A stretch of DNA of 64,000 nt from Neodiprion pinetum (GCF_021155775.2 NC_060232.1:3107257-3171256); one strand, 5' to 3'. Shown: positions 13,575 through 26,900, numbered from the stretch's first letter. Numbers and translations: made by a program. Notes: generated by a model not told the origin, from the letters alone.

Positions 13575-13903
13575 GAGCCAACGGACTGCGCAGGCGCGGC
13601 CGGCAGACATACACGCGGTACCAAACCTTGGAATTGGAGAAGGAGTTTCACACGAATCACTACCTCACAAGGCGGAGGCGAATCGAGATGGCTCACGCGC
13701 TTTGTCTAACGGAAAGACAGATAAAAATATGGTTCCAGAACAGGAGGATGAAGCTGAAGAAGGAGATACAGGCCATCAAGGAGCTCAACGAACAGGAGAA
13801 ACAGGCCCAGGCGCAAAAAGCCGCTGCGGCGGCCGCCGTCGTTCATCAACAACAGCAGCAACAGCAGCAAGGGGGTGGTGGGGGCCCAGAGGCGGGGAAC
13901 TAG
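13575..13903 (+). CDS. Ubx: Ultrabithorax, terminal homeobox exon (5' partial)
   Basis: Ubx is a Hox transcription factor that specifies posterior thoracic and anterior abdominal segments; it acts in the nucleus with Exd and Hth. The exon opens inside a split Gly codon (two bases here) and encodes 108 residues before TAG. ANGL comes first, then a 60-residue homeodomain (codons 13589-13768) with R5, YQTLELEKEF, HTNHYLTRRRRIEMAHALCL, and recognition helix IKIWFQNRRMK (Q50, N51, M54). QAIKELNEQEKQAQAQK follows. The T-N in FHTNHY, M in RRIEMAH and this UbdA extension separate Ubx from abd-A (FHFNHY, RRIEIAH) and Antp (FHFNRY, MKWKK). The tail is A6, VVH, Q8, G5, PEAGN; it differs from the Drosophila ending but keeps the QA/poly-Ala region linked to repression in insect Ubx. 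The YPWM motif and N-terminus lie on an upstream exon outside the window. The identification is very secure; the exact 5' splice boundary is slightly ambiguous. Confidence 0.97.
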
Positions 13904-13982
13904 GGGTACGCCCTGCACCGGACACCCCCAGACCACCCGCACCATCCTCTGCTAGCACCGCAATGTACACAGCTATATTAAG
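13904..13982 (+). other. Ubx: Start of the Ubx 3' UTR
   Basis: The 79 bases after the stop codon keep the GC-rich, C-rich character of the exon. Composition drops abruptly at 13983, exactly where a donor-like AG|GTAAGC occurs. I read this as the untranslated end of the homeobox exon. If the donor is not used, the UTR simply continues to the right; the first AATAAA then lies at 14736-14741 and another at 15677-15682. Confidence 0.55.
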
Positions 13983-13988
13983 GTAAGC
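13981..13988 (+). promoter_or_regulatory. Candidate 5' splice site in the Ubx 3' UTR
   Basis: AAG|GTAAGC matches the metazoan donor consensus at the first six intron positions except the last. It sits at a visible composition change, 79 nt after the stop. Drosophila Ubx has no intron after its stop codon, so this would be a lineage-specific structure. Possible acceptors to the right are 15542 and 27043. Confidence 0.45.
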
Positions 13989-14735
13989 ACTATCTCAGAT
14001 TTCCTGCTACCGATTTGTGAAAAAGAAATTTAGATATCCGAAAGACGATTAGTCGTTACTCGCGAACCGTTTCAACTTCTATTCGACGAAAGGAAACCGC
14101 GAGGCGATCATCCGTGACTTCGTTACACGTGATATCATGGTACTATATATGCATGGTGTACGTTGTACTAACGTGCGCGTCCGAGGTGTATGCACAGTGA
14201 AAAGTAGATGGCAAAAGCTTGCAGCCAACTTAAACGCGTGGGTAAATTCAACGCCAACGTTAAAATGTTGCCAATTCGTGATTACGTTGCCGAGGCTTCA
14301 TTTTTCACATTGTATATATAATACACACGTGATGTACACGCATACGCGCGTAATCCTTATACCGGTCGAGGAGTATCGGCACCGCGAATACGTGTAAAGC
14401 ATATATAAGATCGTACATCTTTCGAACGCGTTCGTGTACCGGTGGATCGGTAATTAAGCGATCAATCCAAGGGTATATATCCACGAATTATGCAGGGATA
14501 TACCGTGTTGGCCGTTCGTAGGTATACAAGGTTCGTTCCTTCAAGTTTAACTTAATTATTTTAATTAATTCAGCGAGCGGAGGATCCCTACCCTAAGCTA
14601 TTTACGACCTCTCCTGTATTAGGTAGACATACGTACGTACCATACCTTGGGTACACACCTTTATGTGGGTATAACCTGCAGATACATCCATCCTCGCCGG
14701 TGTACCAGGTGTGCGTTTAGATCCGTCGTAGGTAT

Positions 14736-14741
14736 AATAAA
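14736..14741 (+). terminator. AATAAA poly(A) signal candidate
   Basis: The first AATAAA downstream of the Ubx stop, 833 bases after it. If the 13983 donor is unused, it could end a short 3' UTR. No GT-rich downstream element is apparent; a GA repeat follows instead. Confidence 0.2.
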
Positions 14742-14743
14742 CG

Positions 14744-14777
14744 TAGAGAGAGAGAGAGAGAGAGAGATAGAGAGAGA
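14744..14777 (+). repeat. (GA)n microsatellite
   Basis: About 34 bp of GA dinucleotide with one GATA interruption, downstream of the Ubx coding exon. Confidence 0.95.
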
Positions 14778-15518
14778 CCGTACGGTGAAATCCACGTCGA
14801 CGGCAAATTATCATTGCGACACGGTAAAATTCTGGAGATTTCCCTTCTCCGGCCGCAGGTCATTCTCTAATGTTTCATAGTACATATGTGATATATCAGA
14901 AGTTTAAGGCGTGAGCGCTTGGCGGAATTTTGGGACCGCGGCGGAAACTCGATTATATACTGTCAGAAAATCCACATTGTCGATAAGAATCGATTAGTGT
15001 GAAATTAAACATCATCTTTATAAATCGTTCGATTCGCGACACTGATTGGTCTTAAAATCAACACCAAAATGACGTGGACTTCTATAGAATATTCTAGGTG
15101 TTACATTTAACGCCGCATTTCTAACAGTGTATCCCCGTTGAAAATTATACACTCGCGTTACACGTACGGATATCCACTTGGAAGACGAAAGTAGTTGTAC
15201 TCGGTTTATGAAATGTTAACCCCGCAGTTCTCGTTGCTGAGCTGTGAGGAATATCTGAACGCGGTATCATCCTTTACGTCCCTGAATTCGCACTCCATCG
15301 CTTTCCGCACGCGGCGACCGGCGATGTATACGGGTGTCTATTTCCATCCAGAAGTTTTGCATTCGAAGGTAAATCTTTCAGGAACGGATGTGTACGCGTG
15401 TTTGCAGCATGAATGTACGTGCGGAGATCGGCTGATTTCCGAGGAACCGGTATTTCGCCACGCACCTCCTCATTTTCGGCGTTACAATTGCCCATCTCAT
15501 ACCGTAGAAATTAGAAAG

Positions 15519-15548
15519 TTTAACATTTTTTTTTACCTGCAGGTATAA
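15519..15548 (+). promoter_or_regulatory. Candidate 3' splice site or weak ratchet site
   Basis: Nine T residues lead into ACCTGCAG, with AG at 15541-15542, followed at once by GTATAAG. It could be the acceptor of a short 3' UTR exon that ends after the AATAAA at 15677-15682. The GTATAA right after the AG resembles a regenerated but weak donor. It competes with the 27043 site in models of the Ubx 3' end. Confidence 0.25.
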
Positions 15549-15676
15549 GGTGACCCGAAAAAGATTGCGGAGGGTAGTCGCGCGCGATTTTTCGTCCATT
15601 TGTCATCATATCCCGGTGAGATAATTCGACACTTTCACCGAAGTATAGTTCGCGTCTAAGGAGAGCGAGTGAAAAA

Positions 15677-15682
15677 AATAAA
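15677..15682 (+). terminator. AATAAA poly(A) signal candidate
   Basis: An AATAAA about 135 bases after the 15542 acceptor-like site. Together they could make a short alternative terminal 3' UTR exon. A T-rich stretch lies about 25 bases downstream. Confidence 0.2.
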
Positions 15683-17336
15683 ACTTTGGGAGAAATTTTC
15701 GGGACTTTTCTTTTTACCTTTCTCACCCTTGGCTCTACAGCGCCACTTAGTTCCAAGAAAATGAAGGACCCTTAGCTCGATGCGCGGTTCGACAGTATTG
15801 GTCGTAAAAAAAGGCTCACGATTTCGACACTTTCCTTACCACGGCAGACTTTCTCCGGGGTAAATGGAGGGTTTTATGACCTTTTATATCCGTCTGGGTT
15901 GGTGAAAATAACCCAAAGAAATAGAAAAACAATTCTTGATTTTCCGTTGGAAAAATAAAAAATAAAAAATCTTTGACAGACTTTCGACTCACACGGTGCG
16001 AGACAGATGACGGACAAAACTGACCGTTCTTTCCGCCTGCCAACCAACGAGCTAAGCAGCCACTCGGTTACTCGCGTCTTCAAGACAGTCGCGGCAGGAC
16101 GGAAAAGCCCTGAGCTATGGGACGTCGAACGTCGCGACGTCGTCCTTCGTCCTCGTCGGAAGTGCAGGAGCTGCAGCTTCCAGATGTTTTCAGAAATAAC
16201 GATACATACCTCTCTCCGGATCTTCTGCGGTAGTGAAGTGAAGTTAAAAAAAAAAAAGGGAAAGTAGAGAAGCCGGCACCGGTTAGGCCCTGATTTGTGT
16301 GGCTGCTTTGTACCCTGAAATAAGCACGTTCTACCCATATACCTATAGATGGACGCGCGCTCCCGCGTTGCCATGTTTTTTCTGACGGCCGTCGTCTCAT
16401 CGTCTACGTCTTTTAAAGTGGGAACCGGTAGAGCTCACTACGTTGGTTAGTGAACTGTTGGATTTGGAAATAAGGCACCGCGGTTTCAACGTTGTTCGAT
16501 GGATCACGATTCGTCGTAAATTCCTGTCGTCGAGGCTCAACCTAAATTAAGCTCTCCTCGAAATTCTCAACGACCGTAGATTTATGTAAGCTTTTATCTC
16601 TCTAATCATCAGATTTATACCCAAAAGTAACGTCGGATAAACGAGCACAAGTGAGACTTACGCGCGTTTCAAAATTCAGCATGCAAATATGTTGGTCCTA
16701 TTCATGGGAAATTTATATCCGCAATCCGGTGAATTAAAGCTTGAAAAAAATTAAAATGCTAAAATTCTCTCTGTTTACAACCAGTATACGTTAAAGATTT
16801 CTTGGATCATTAATATAACTTACAGCTACCAATCCGCCGCAATTATTGACGTATAAAAAATTTAAGGTACCTATAACAAAGCAGGCACTGAATGGCACTT
16901 TATTGTCGAATCAGAGTTTGATTCTTTGACGAAGGGGGCCGATCCATGAAATCTGATCCAGTTTATTCATTCGTTTCGTCTCCTATTCCACGGGTCATCC
17001 GTCGATGGTCAACGATTGGCGGCGACCGTTTTGGACTTGGCGTATCGGAATTCGAGCCACGCGTTTGCCGGTCGTATCTCGCTTTGCGTGTCGCGCAGTC
17101 CTGCATCACGGATGCCAATACGTTTATTTATTGGAATACCGGTTTTAACGAGTACAACAAATGCAGCAACGCGTCGTAGAGAATGTTGTAACGAGTCATT
17201 CGCAGCGTCAAGTGGATGTTATTACATAGTTTGAGCTGTGTAGCTAGTGCTTGATAAATTAACCGACACCGGGAACGTGTAATTAGTGTAGCACCTTCCA
17301 TAGCCAGGAATTACAGCTTGACCATTGCTCCGCGGT

Positions 17337-17345
17337 TGATTGATC
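17337..17345 (+). promoter_or_regulatory. PBC/Exd-type motif TTGATTGAT
   Basis: Matches the PBC (Exd/Pbx) consensus ATCAATCAA on the opposite strand. Such 8-9-mers occur by chance at this frequency, so function is only possible. Confidence 0.2.
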
Positions 17346-20300
17346 GGACTTGCGCAATCTCTTGTTTACAGCACTGCCAAAAATTATCGAGTAATTACTG
17401 AAGATCAGGTGTCTATGTTTAATTCTAAGGTGTTAAATCGAATATTGAACAAGCTGATCAACAATCTTGCGGAAGGTAGTGTTTGACTTTATTGAAAAAC
17501 TGTAGAGGATAAAAATTCCAAAGTTTCAATGAATTCCGACAATTCCAAACGGCATAGTCTGGCAATCTGGATCATATAGACAATCGGTGATGAAAAATCA
17601 TCGCCAAATCACCGTGGGTATCGATTTTAGTCGATCGGCTTATTTGCTAGTTAATTGAACCCCGTTAAGAGGCAGTGAAAATCGGAAGAGTAGTAGGCGA
17701 GTAATTTCGAGCGAGCCAGGGGTTAAGGCGTTTTTATTAGCTTGTGTTGTCTGACACGGCGTGCGTGCGTCTCTCTGTAATCATGCTTTTGTACAGACGG
17801 CGGTGCCATCTAGCGGCGTTAACTGTCGTCGTTTTAGTTATGGCTGCTTGACCCTCCGAAGTAAAATGGGCGTGGCATAGAGAGGAGGGCTTTCTAGGAG
17901 GGCGGCCTTCCTGTTGCATAATAACCTTACGCGCGCGCGAATCTTGACTGTCGAGCCAAGAATTTGAATTTTATGGTTTATTTTTTTACCCGCGAAATCA
18001 CGTGAATTTTCCAGAGAAATAATTGATGCTTGGTTGAAAGTCAGTTTTGAATTAAAAAAAAAAAAGAGTGAAGAAAAGACAAGAATTTGAGAAACGATAA
18101 ATTATAAAAAAACAAGAAAGAATTATTCAAATATTTCAATTTTTGAGCGCAACTTTAAAATGCAGTGATAAAGCACGGAGAAAGTGTTATTTTAAATTCA
18201 AAGATAACGAGCGAAAGACGAAACGGTGTAGCACTACGCCTGGTGGGACTACTTTATTGGTTGGTCGTTCGGTGAGGAGATGGCAGCACGAATCAACGTT
18301 ACTCACAGGGCCATACTCCATTCCTATTTTACCGGCGTGTCCTCCCCGTCTCCTTCGATCGGTATGACGGTTAATTTAGAGCCCTTCTATACCAGCTAAG
18401 TAAGAACGGCCAACGATGGTGATTATTCGTTGGTAGTCCGACGATTACCAGTAACCGGGGTTTATGGTTTGTTTTCATTGTTCAGCCGGTAACCGAGACG
18501 CGCGGCACGTGCCCGAGGAACTTGGCTTGGTGAGAAAACGGACATGCGTCAACGTTGGTACAGCAAGTGGAAGCTCCTATGAATGTGAATGAGCGCGGAT
18601 TACCGTAGCGCCGGGGGACTGCTCGGTGTAGGTATAGTTCAATACCGCAGTCTGGCTTCGGTCTGGCTTTTGAAATGAAAATAGACGTTTTATTAGGTAG
18701 TAAAACGTGATTTCGACAGATTGATGCCAGCCCACCGCGCTGCCGTCAAACGATGCGATGGTCGGTGATCTTTATTGGCTTGTAAAAGGAGACATTTATG
18801 ATCCATAAAGGCATCAGCGGTGCGACAAGTAGGTAGTAGCCCAGTAGCCGTGCCCCCGCCTCCGCTTCCCGCGACTCTCCCGCAACTCGAAATCGTGAGT
18901 CAACCCTTCCTCCTCAGCCCCGGGGAGACCATTAGCCCCTAGACGCCCTTCGTCTTCCGCGTTTCCAGGTCGCGACCAGAGAGTAGTAACGACAGTGCAA
19001 CGGCCAAACCGACACCCACGTACTGCCAGCATCTATGGGCACGCGCCATCGCCCCCGCCTGGCTTTTTACGCTGATATTCGAAAGGAACGGACGGGCCAC
19101 GGAATACCACCACCTCTGCTACACGGAGGCGCCAACCGAATCGAGAGAGCCTTCGAGATTTACAGGTTGCGTTACCGCGGTAGCACCTCGTAAACTTGGC
19201 TTAACGACTTCAACCGGGCCTAACTGCTTCCTTCCTGCAATCATCTCCCGACCTACCCCTATACAGAGCCACTCTGTAGCGCCACGCTTTCGCCGACATT
19301 TGTACCGGATGGCCTCGTGTCGGTGCAAAGATTGTCCGCGGTCTTTTAAAATCTGCACTTCATCAGCCGTCCACCACCGTCGATTACCCACATTTTTCAT
19401 CCTCGATCAGAGACCGGATCGTTCATCAAAGCAGCTTTTGCAGTCCACCCAACATGGAAATGGTGTTTAAATTTCTCTTGCGTTATCGCTTCTTTGCCAT
19501 CTTTGACAAATATAGTCAATCGACTAAAGAAGCGACGTGATGTATATGGTCAGTGACAGATTGAGGCAGATCTACCAAACGTGCTTAAGAGGTAGTAGTT
19601 GGGTTTCAATGTCACCAGGGAATAGCAGGTACTAATGTCTTGAGCATTAATCTTCTTCCGGGAACGCCGACTTTGCCGTTGGCCACGTATCGCTGTTTTA
19701 CGATTTGTTTTGATTGCGGGTCATTACCATATAACGCCCTTCGTAATGGGTACAGCGACCACACGTTAAATCTTCTTTGTTGATTTTATCATGACATTTA
19801 TGAGCAGTTATTAGGTGATACCACTCGGACGATCATAAAGTCTACGCCTTTGAAATTCAGGGAGTAGGGATTCTCCTTGAAGAATAAAGTGGCAGGGAGA
19901 TAAATAGAGAGAAAGGGAAAAGTGACAAAGAGGAGGAGTGGGAGAGGTTGTCTCCAGAGAATCAGAGAGGGGAGGCTTATGGGTTGACGAAACATCCGCT
20001 AGATGCTGCAAGGCTTCCCAGGTCGCGTCGGGCCCAACCATGTTTCGAAGCCTGCTTAACTTGTTCAGGGTACTTCATTCTTCGTATTAGTGATCGCATC
20101 GATCGGCTTGGAATTCGACCAGAAGTCGAACTCACACGCAACCATGTAGTTTCGATTCAATTTCGGAGCTCACGCAGAAGCTCGTTTCTCTTCAAATTTC
20201 AACCAAACGCAATCACCGGAACGAATAGATTTCCGCGTGATGTTTCATCAACGTTCGATCGCATAGTCTGGGGAACACAAAAATTCGGTGTTAAGGGTGG

Positions 20301-22760
20301 AACTTGAGAGCGCAAACACCTCCCGGAAGATTGCAATTAGAAAGTGCAGGGGGGCTGATTTAAATTCGGTACATATGTAGATGTAAAACGCGAAATATCC
20401 GGTTTCCTGAAGATATTAACATTTTTTGAACGGAGAGCGGTCGGGCTACCGCGGGATTCGGGGTGCACGATGATATAGTTCGGTCGGGTTACAGTAGGGA
20501 CGATACTGCAGCGGGGCAACATTTGCACAACAATGAGTGGTGCTGTACTCTAAAAACTTCCAGAATTCCCGATGCTCTTTGCGGGCGAAGGAGAAGAAAG
20601 AAGAAAAGGGAAGAGAAGCTAAAAAAATAATAGAGAACTTGAGGGAAAGAGAGGGTGCTGGTGTTCTGGCTCACTCTCCCGCTGGGATGGGATGCACCCA
20701 ACATACGGTCCCGCTCGCTAGAGAACCAACGAACACAAAACCCAGTCCGACCTTCTCTTTTTACCTTTATTTTTACCTACCTTTTTACTTCCAACATTTT
20801 TTATTCTCTTTCGACGAACCAAGAGCCGGGCTATCCTGCAGGGCCTACTAGCACGCATCAGGGATGGGTAGATATTTCGAACACAAGCAATCGCGCTGCC
20901 GACTAGCGACGTTGCCAAACTGTAAGGTTCCCTTTCAATTTTCGACAAATCTCATCCCACGGAACCATGTTCAAACTAAGTCGGAATGAGCGGACTCACG
21001 AGCGTAGGGACAGAAAAAAAGGACATTAGTTATTCGAAATGACACGCAGATCACGTTACCCACTTGCGCGCAGCACATACTGCTGGATGGATATCATGAT
21101 ATAATGTGGATAACGCGTATGAGGATAAAGACGACGACGGCACTGAAGATGCGGCGGACCTCGGAGGAACGGGTTCGTATTTTAATTTAGTGAATTTATA
21201 GCTGGCAAACGCGGATGATACGCCGGGATAATACGATATGGGAGGACGTGAGCACCCGTGGCATTTTTTGACGTGCGTGCGGCTGAGTTACAGGCCGACG
21301 GTTGGTCGATGGGTCGAATTGGACAGGGTGCATGCGTACGCATAATACTACACCACGACGCATCCTCGCACGAAAATTGTACGTAGCTGGTAGGCGAAGA
21401 TCGGAGGCGTGGTGGCGTCGGATCCACTAACTTTTACCGCGGCTTAATACAGCTCGGGTGCCGTCGTAAGCTCGCTTATTCATCGTAATATTGAAATAAG
21501 CTTTCTAAAGTTTCTGCAAGGGGGTTTGCGGAGGCGGTGGTATAACACGAGGTGGAGCAGGCAGGGAAAGAGAGCGAGCTAATTGTGATACACTCCGCAG
21601 GGAGTCCGCGTCTCAGGGATGGGGGATGGTTCTTCCCATGTACGTACATACAGAAAGTTTCACCCACACCCACCCGCAGTACCCGCGCCAACGGAGCCAC
21701 GCAGGAGTTGCTCACCTACCGTACGAACTTGAGAGGAAGAAGAAGAAGAACGAGACGAAGGAGAAAAGCGGGAGACGCGGAGAGGGGACAAAGCGTAGTT
21801 AGTTATATACGTTCGGGCCCACACCGTCCATGTTGGCAGCACGGTGTTTTTCATTTTCTTTATATCACCCTTGACGCTCATAAAACCATTACCCGTGACC
21901 GAGCGAACACAACTTCTATCCATATAAACCGTATACCTATACTTGCCGCTCCACTTTGACGCGATACCAACTTGCAAGTTCCTCGTGCTTCTTCTTGTTT
22001 TTTTCTTCTTTCCACTTTCTTCCCTTCATTTCTTTCCTATGCTTTTTTATTCCTTCGTCTGTCTCCCGTGTCGCGTCGCGTCACTCAGTCATCCAGTACG
22101 AGGAACCCAATTTCTTTCTTTATAGAAAGTTAAGTCTCTTAGGTGCACGACGGGCAGGTGGCCCGTGGGAAAAATTCAATTCCACGGATTCGACGGGTCT
22201 CCGGACAGCCTCTAGGTTTCTAACCAAGTTTTTCCTTGTCCACTCCTCCCCCCACCGGCTTCTTCTGATACAACTGATACAATCAGACGAATCGAAACGG
22301 TAGGCCCTGTACTTCAGCGAACGATCAGCATCCATCGGAAAAAGAATCGTTCGTCAATTCCGCCTTACATTGAACTCTTCCAATCGCACTTCGCGGTATT
22401 GATTAGAATCAGAATTTCGAACCAAGAAGCGTAGGATGTGGGATTATTCTTTTTTCTTTCGTCGACTGGAGTATGAGAGAGAATAAATTCACCCTGTGGA
22501 TGAAATACGGATGAAGATAGTCGTCGTGTATCCAAAGATCTCTAGAATTTCTCTGAAGTCTAGAAAATGTCGCGAAGGTCTGGAAAGAGAACGGATCCTG
22601 GGACGAATGAGTAAACGAAAAAACGGACAGAGAGTAGTGCAGCAGATAAGTCCTTGCCTCGCCCCTCGTTATTTTTTTTTTTCTATAATTTTTTTTGCTT
22701 TCGCATTCGCCTCTTACGGGTTCTTCCTTTTCTCACTCAGATTCCGACTCTCTTGGCGTG

Positions 22761-22770
22761 TGATTAATCA
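22761..22770. promoter_or_regulatory. Palindromic Exd-Hox motif TGATTAATCA
   Basis: A perfect 10-bp palindrome containing TGATTAAT on both strands, one of the preferred Exd-Hox composite sites. It is isolated, so confidence in function is low. Confidence 0.25.
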
Positions 22771-23926
22771 TCGGTCTCCTCTCTCCAAGGCTTACAGGCC
22801 GCGGTCCAGCCGACACCATCCGATGCTCGTTTCACTCCCACATTGAATTCGTTCCGCAAACAGATCGAGTTCTGTCTCCGCAGGGAGCTGACCGCGCTAT
22901 TCGAGCGCACTCGCGAACGTTCCGGGGCCCTCAAAAGATATCTCGTACAGCATAGTACGCAAGTCGAAGAGGTACGTAGGCAGGTTCAGGGAAGGAGCGA
23001 GGTACCTACATGGCAACCACGCGCAGTGTACCTACCATGGAAAGGTGGGCAGCCCTGTGGCGCTGAGTAGTCCAGCGCCGGCAGAGAACGCAAAGTCCTT
23101 GTTGAATATCCGAGGTAATGCGTCACTCGCGCGATATCACCGGCAACACGTTGAGATTATACCCTGTACAATATTTTCGTCAGACGTTGGCTCTCGCACT
23201 TCTGCGCAGGCAAACATTCTCGCTGCCCGCGTTAAATTCGTCCCTCTTCACCGGAAGCTCCGACCACGATACCATGTTTTCGGGCTTCTCTCGTGCCGCC
23301 GATCTTCATATCCGACGATTTTAAACACGGTTCACCGTACGGTATTAATTAGGGAAATATTCGGCTAAAATAGAGGTAAATTCCTTCTCTCGAATGGTCG
23401 CAAGGAGGATCGACCACCAATACCAATTTGGTAAGGGTTCGTCGGCGTTTCCAGAGGGTTCAGGCACTTCTGAACAAGTGGGCGGCTCGGGCGTTGGCCG
23501 GGGGCGATGGGGCGCGGGGCTTCGAGGGTCGGGGGTCGGTCCGGGCAAGGGTGGTAAGATAGGCGGTCCGTCGCACGGAGGTGCCCCGCATGGGGTGGCT
23601 CTTGGCTCTCGGCTCACGCGACACCCGGAGCCATCTATATCCCCCGAGATTTATGGGCTCCGGTGCAACGGCTGCCCCAGCCTGCGCTACACGCCGGCAC
23701 GTTGCGGTGTGTCGGCTATGGCGACGAGCTCCTCTCTCTCTCGCTCTCTCCCTCTTTCGCTCTCCTTCTCTTCGCGTTGGTCCATACCGGGCAGAACTTC
23801 AGCATGGGGAACCCCGTCGTGATCAGCGCAATGTTGCCCCGCAGGGGTTACGCGCAATTCGCGCTCATGCACAGCGCGTCTTCGATATAAAAAGTTTCAC
23901 TCGATCTCAATCCGATCCTCGGCCCT

Positions 23927-23940
23927 CCCCCCCCCCCCCC
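23927..23940 (+). repeat. Poly-C run (14)
   Basis: Fourteen consecutive C residues at the end of a GC-rich patch; one of several long G/C homopolymers in the window. Confidence 0.9.
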
Positions 23941-26900
23941 TCCTTACTACTCCTATCTCATCCTCGCCTCCAGTGGCAAGTGGTACCTACCACCGTCCAA
24001 TATAATCTTGCCGCGCGATGTAGAGATTCCTGCAGCGATGTGAACACGCTCTCTCGACGAACGAATGGTCGAGCATACCTCCACTGTGTTTCGATATTTG
24101 GCGATTAATTCTAGGCAAATGATATTTGCCAGTCGTGCGATATCGGTTCCAAACTAAAGACAAAAATTCTTCCAACAGACCGGTATTTAACGTTATACTG
24201 ACTTTTGACCGTAATATAGATAATCGCGATTGATCCGTAGAATTGAGATGACGGTATCTCGTGCAATTAAGTCCCCTCCCTTCTTAACGACACGGAAAAT
24301 GATCCCATTCAACGGTAACTGATGTAGTCCGTGTCAAAGAATTCGTGATAGCACGTTGCCGGTTGATCCAGAGTTTGTGAAATTGGTATACAAGTAGGTT
24401 GTTGTACCCCCTTGATCGCGACGTCCGTTGGCACCCTTCGCGTACCATCCCGGAGGTAGGTGGGATAGGTACGACTACCCGCTTCCATCGAGCCAACCCC
24501 CAACGCGGCCGACGGCCGGCCGGTTTACGAGCAACCTGTGGTAACGAGGGCGATAGATAATAACCGTTGCTCCCCCGACTCCTAGGAACTCGCTTCCGTC
24601 TGCACAGGGACATCGTGAACTCTGGTGTTAGTCTTCTTGTTTTACCGTGGAGAGGAAGAAAAAAGCAATACAATCTCGGAATCTATTCGAAAGAAGTGCG
24701 GAAAGAAGAACCGTCGGTGTATATTTATCATCCTCCCTTTTTTCCCCCTTTCAAAATGTGTTATCGGGTCTGAAGTGAGTCGAGTTTGAATAAGGAAAAA
24801 AAGTCAAACTGTTGGTACGGTACATAAATTTCATTGACTCCTTTGACTCGTTGGGATATCGTTGCACCGGCTTTGTAGGAAATGCGAAATAGTCGCGGGG
24901 CACAGTGTCGCTGGTGAATCCAGAGGGAAGACGTACCTACGCGCGTAAGGAATTTATTGCGGCTTAAAAAGTCTAGCCGCTTTGAAATCCTGATAAATGA
25001 GTACAGGGCAAGGCGAGTTCTTCCAGGTTATACGTAGTGCATACCCTGCACACTCTTCCTTCCATCCTACATATATAAAGCGTGAGCCGGTATGAACGCC
25101 TTGAAACTCTAGGCCGAAAGGTAAACTGCAAGGAGCAGGGAAGGCCTCGACTTTGCAAACAGCCGCTTTGAAGTGGAAACAAAAAGAACCCACGAATCGT
25201 CAGGAAAGAACAAAGCCCAGTCGTGAAAATTAGATTCCAAAGGATGCTCGTGAAATTTGCCAGAAAAATAATACGATCATCACGTAGAGGAAATTCCAGG
25301 AGGATCTTGACTGGACGTTGCATCATGAGAAAAGTCTATATACCGGTGTACAGTCAAGTCGGTGGTGTATTACAAAAGTGTCTGGCTTCTGCCAAGAGGA
25401 GTATGAACCTATCTTTGGTGTTGGTTGGCTGGGTGATGAAACTGCGGGTTCGGCTCGAAAGAACGGCGGAGATGCAGGACAAACAACTTTTTCGCGTCCT
25501 ATAAGGATGAGTAATGGTGTTTCTACTTTCGGTACGATATTTGGTCGCGGTTCGGTTGGCTCGCCACGGCACGTGAGAGTAGGACCTCTTCCTTTTCTCC
25601 TGCATGTTTTCATCCCTCCCCCATCCCTCGGGCACCGCGTATTCTCATATCGTATATCGAGCTCCCTCCTCGTCGGGATGAAAAGGAAGCCGGGGAGCAT
25701 CGGATCGGCTTGGCCGTTGAGCTGACCGTCCGAAAACCCTTCTTCGATCGGTGACCACGGTGGCAAGCCGTCGATACATCCATGACTGAGGAGGATCCCC
25801 CACACATCCACAACTTCCCCGCGGTAGACGCAACGTGCGTGTGTCGGACACAGGGCACCACGTGCAATCGCCCCATTACGAAAGGAGCTGAACGAGCAAG
25901 CCACCCTCCAACCCTTCCACCCTTCCACTCTCCCACCCTTTCGCCTCAAAGGGATGAGCTGTACGACCTGCCCAGATTCAAGGAGACCGATGGAAGTGTT
26001 TCTCTGAAATTGCATCTTGTAGTACAAAACGAGCTAGAGTGGGAAAGAGAGGGAAGTGACGTGTTAGCCGTTAGTAGTACGTGCAATGGTGATTCGTAGA
26101 TGTGTGTTGTTACGTACGGAGAAATTTTTATCAACTTGAAATGCGTCCGGTTTTAGATAGACATTCATCAAAATGGAATCCCCGGTTCAAAGTTCCCCGC
26201 GCAGTTCTCCTACGGCGGCGACGTTTCGTCTCCGAAGGGTATAAGATAACCCGTATAAAAGACCGCGTCGGTCCGAGATATACCCTATACTCCACGTTTT
26301 TATACTTTCCGAATTTATTGAGTTATAGCTTTATAAGATCGGGCGATATTTCACATCATGGCTAGCATAGATACAAATAAACGACCCTGCGGATCGGAAA
26401 CTTTTTAATTTATCACGGTGAAAGATTGCTGTTTCAGAAGACGAATATAACACCGTCTTTTTCACAATAGGAGAACAAAAGATGGGCGAATCGGATAAGG
26501 CTTAAAGATTTTTCGGTTATTCCTCCGTTTCTTTAGTTTCCGACATCTATCGGTAGTAGGTAGGTACTAGTAAACATTTTCGAAATCCTCCGTGTGTAAA
26601 AACGCCAGTTTGCAATATTATGTACCATTAAATAGAAAAACTTTGATAGTATCGAATGTCGTACGAATGTTAACGGTTAGCTTACGATTCCGTAATCCTT
26701 TACATATTGCTTGATGAGATGAGCGAAACGACGAACCAGGGTATTACGACATTTGAAAATATGTGTAAGTATGTGTAATCCTCGTCGTCGAAATCCCGTT
26801 ACGTGTCTGAGCGCGGTCGCGTGTTCAGTTTTTGGTAAATTTCTTCTTCTTTTTTTTTTTTTATCAATTTTGTCGGATAATCTCTAGTCCCGGGAGACAC

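Noticed and set aside
13492..13986. A 164-residue frame overlapping the Ubx homeobox in another reading frame
   Set aside because: It is a shadow of the highly constrained homeobox codons and the CAG/GGT-rich tail; no domain is present.
25323..26027. A 234-residue open frame on the - strand, the longest in the window
   Set aside because: No recognisable domain, and competing frames overlap it on both strands. GC-rich noncoding DNA gives frames of this length.
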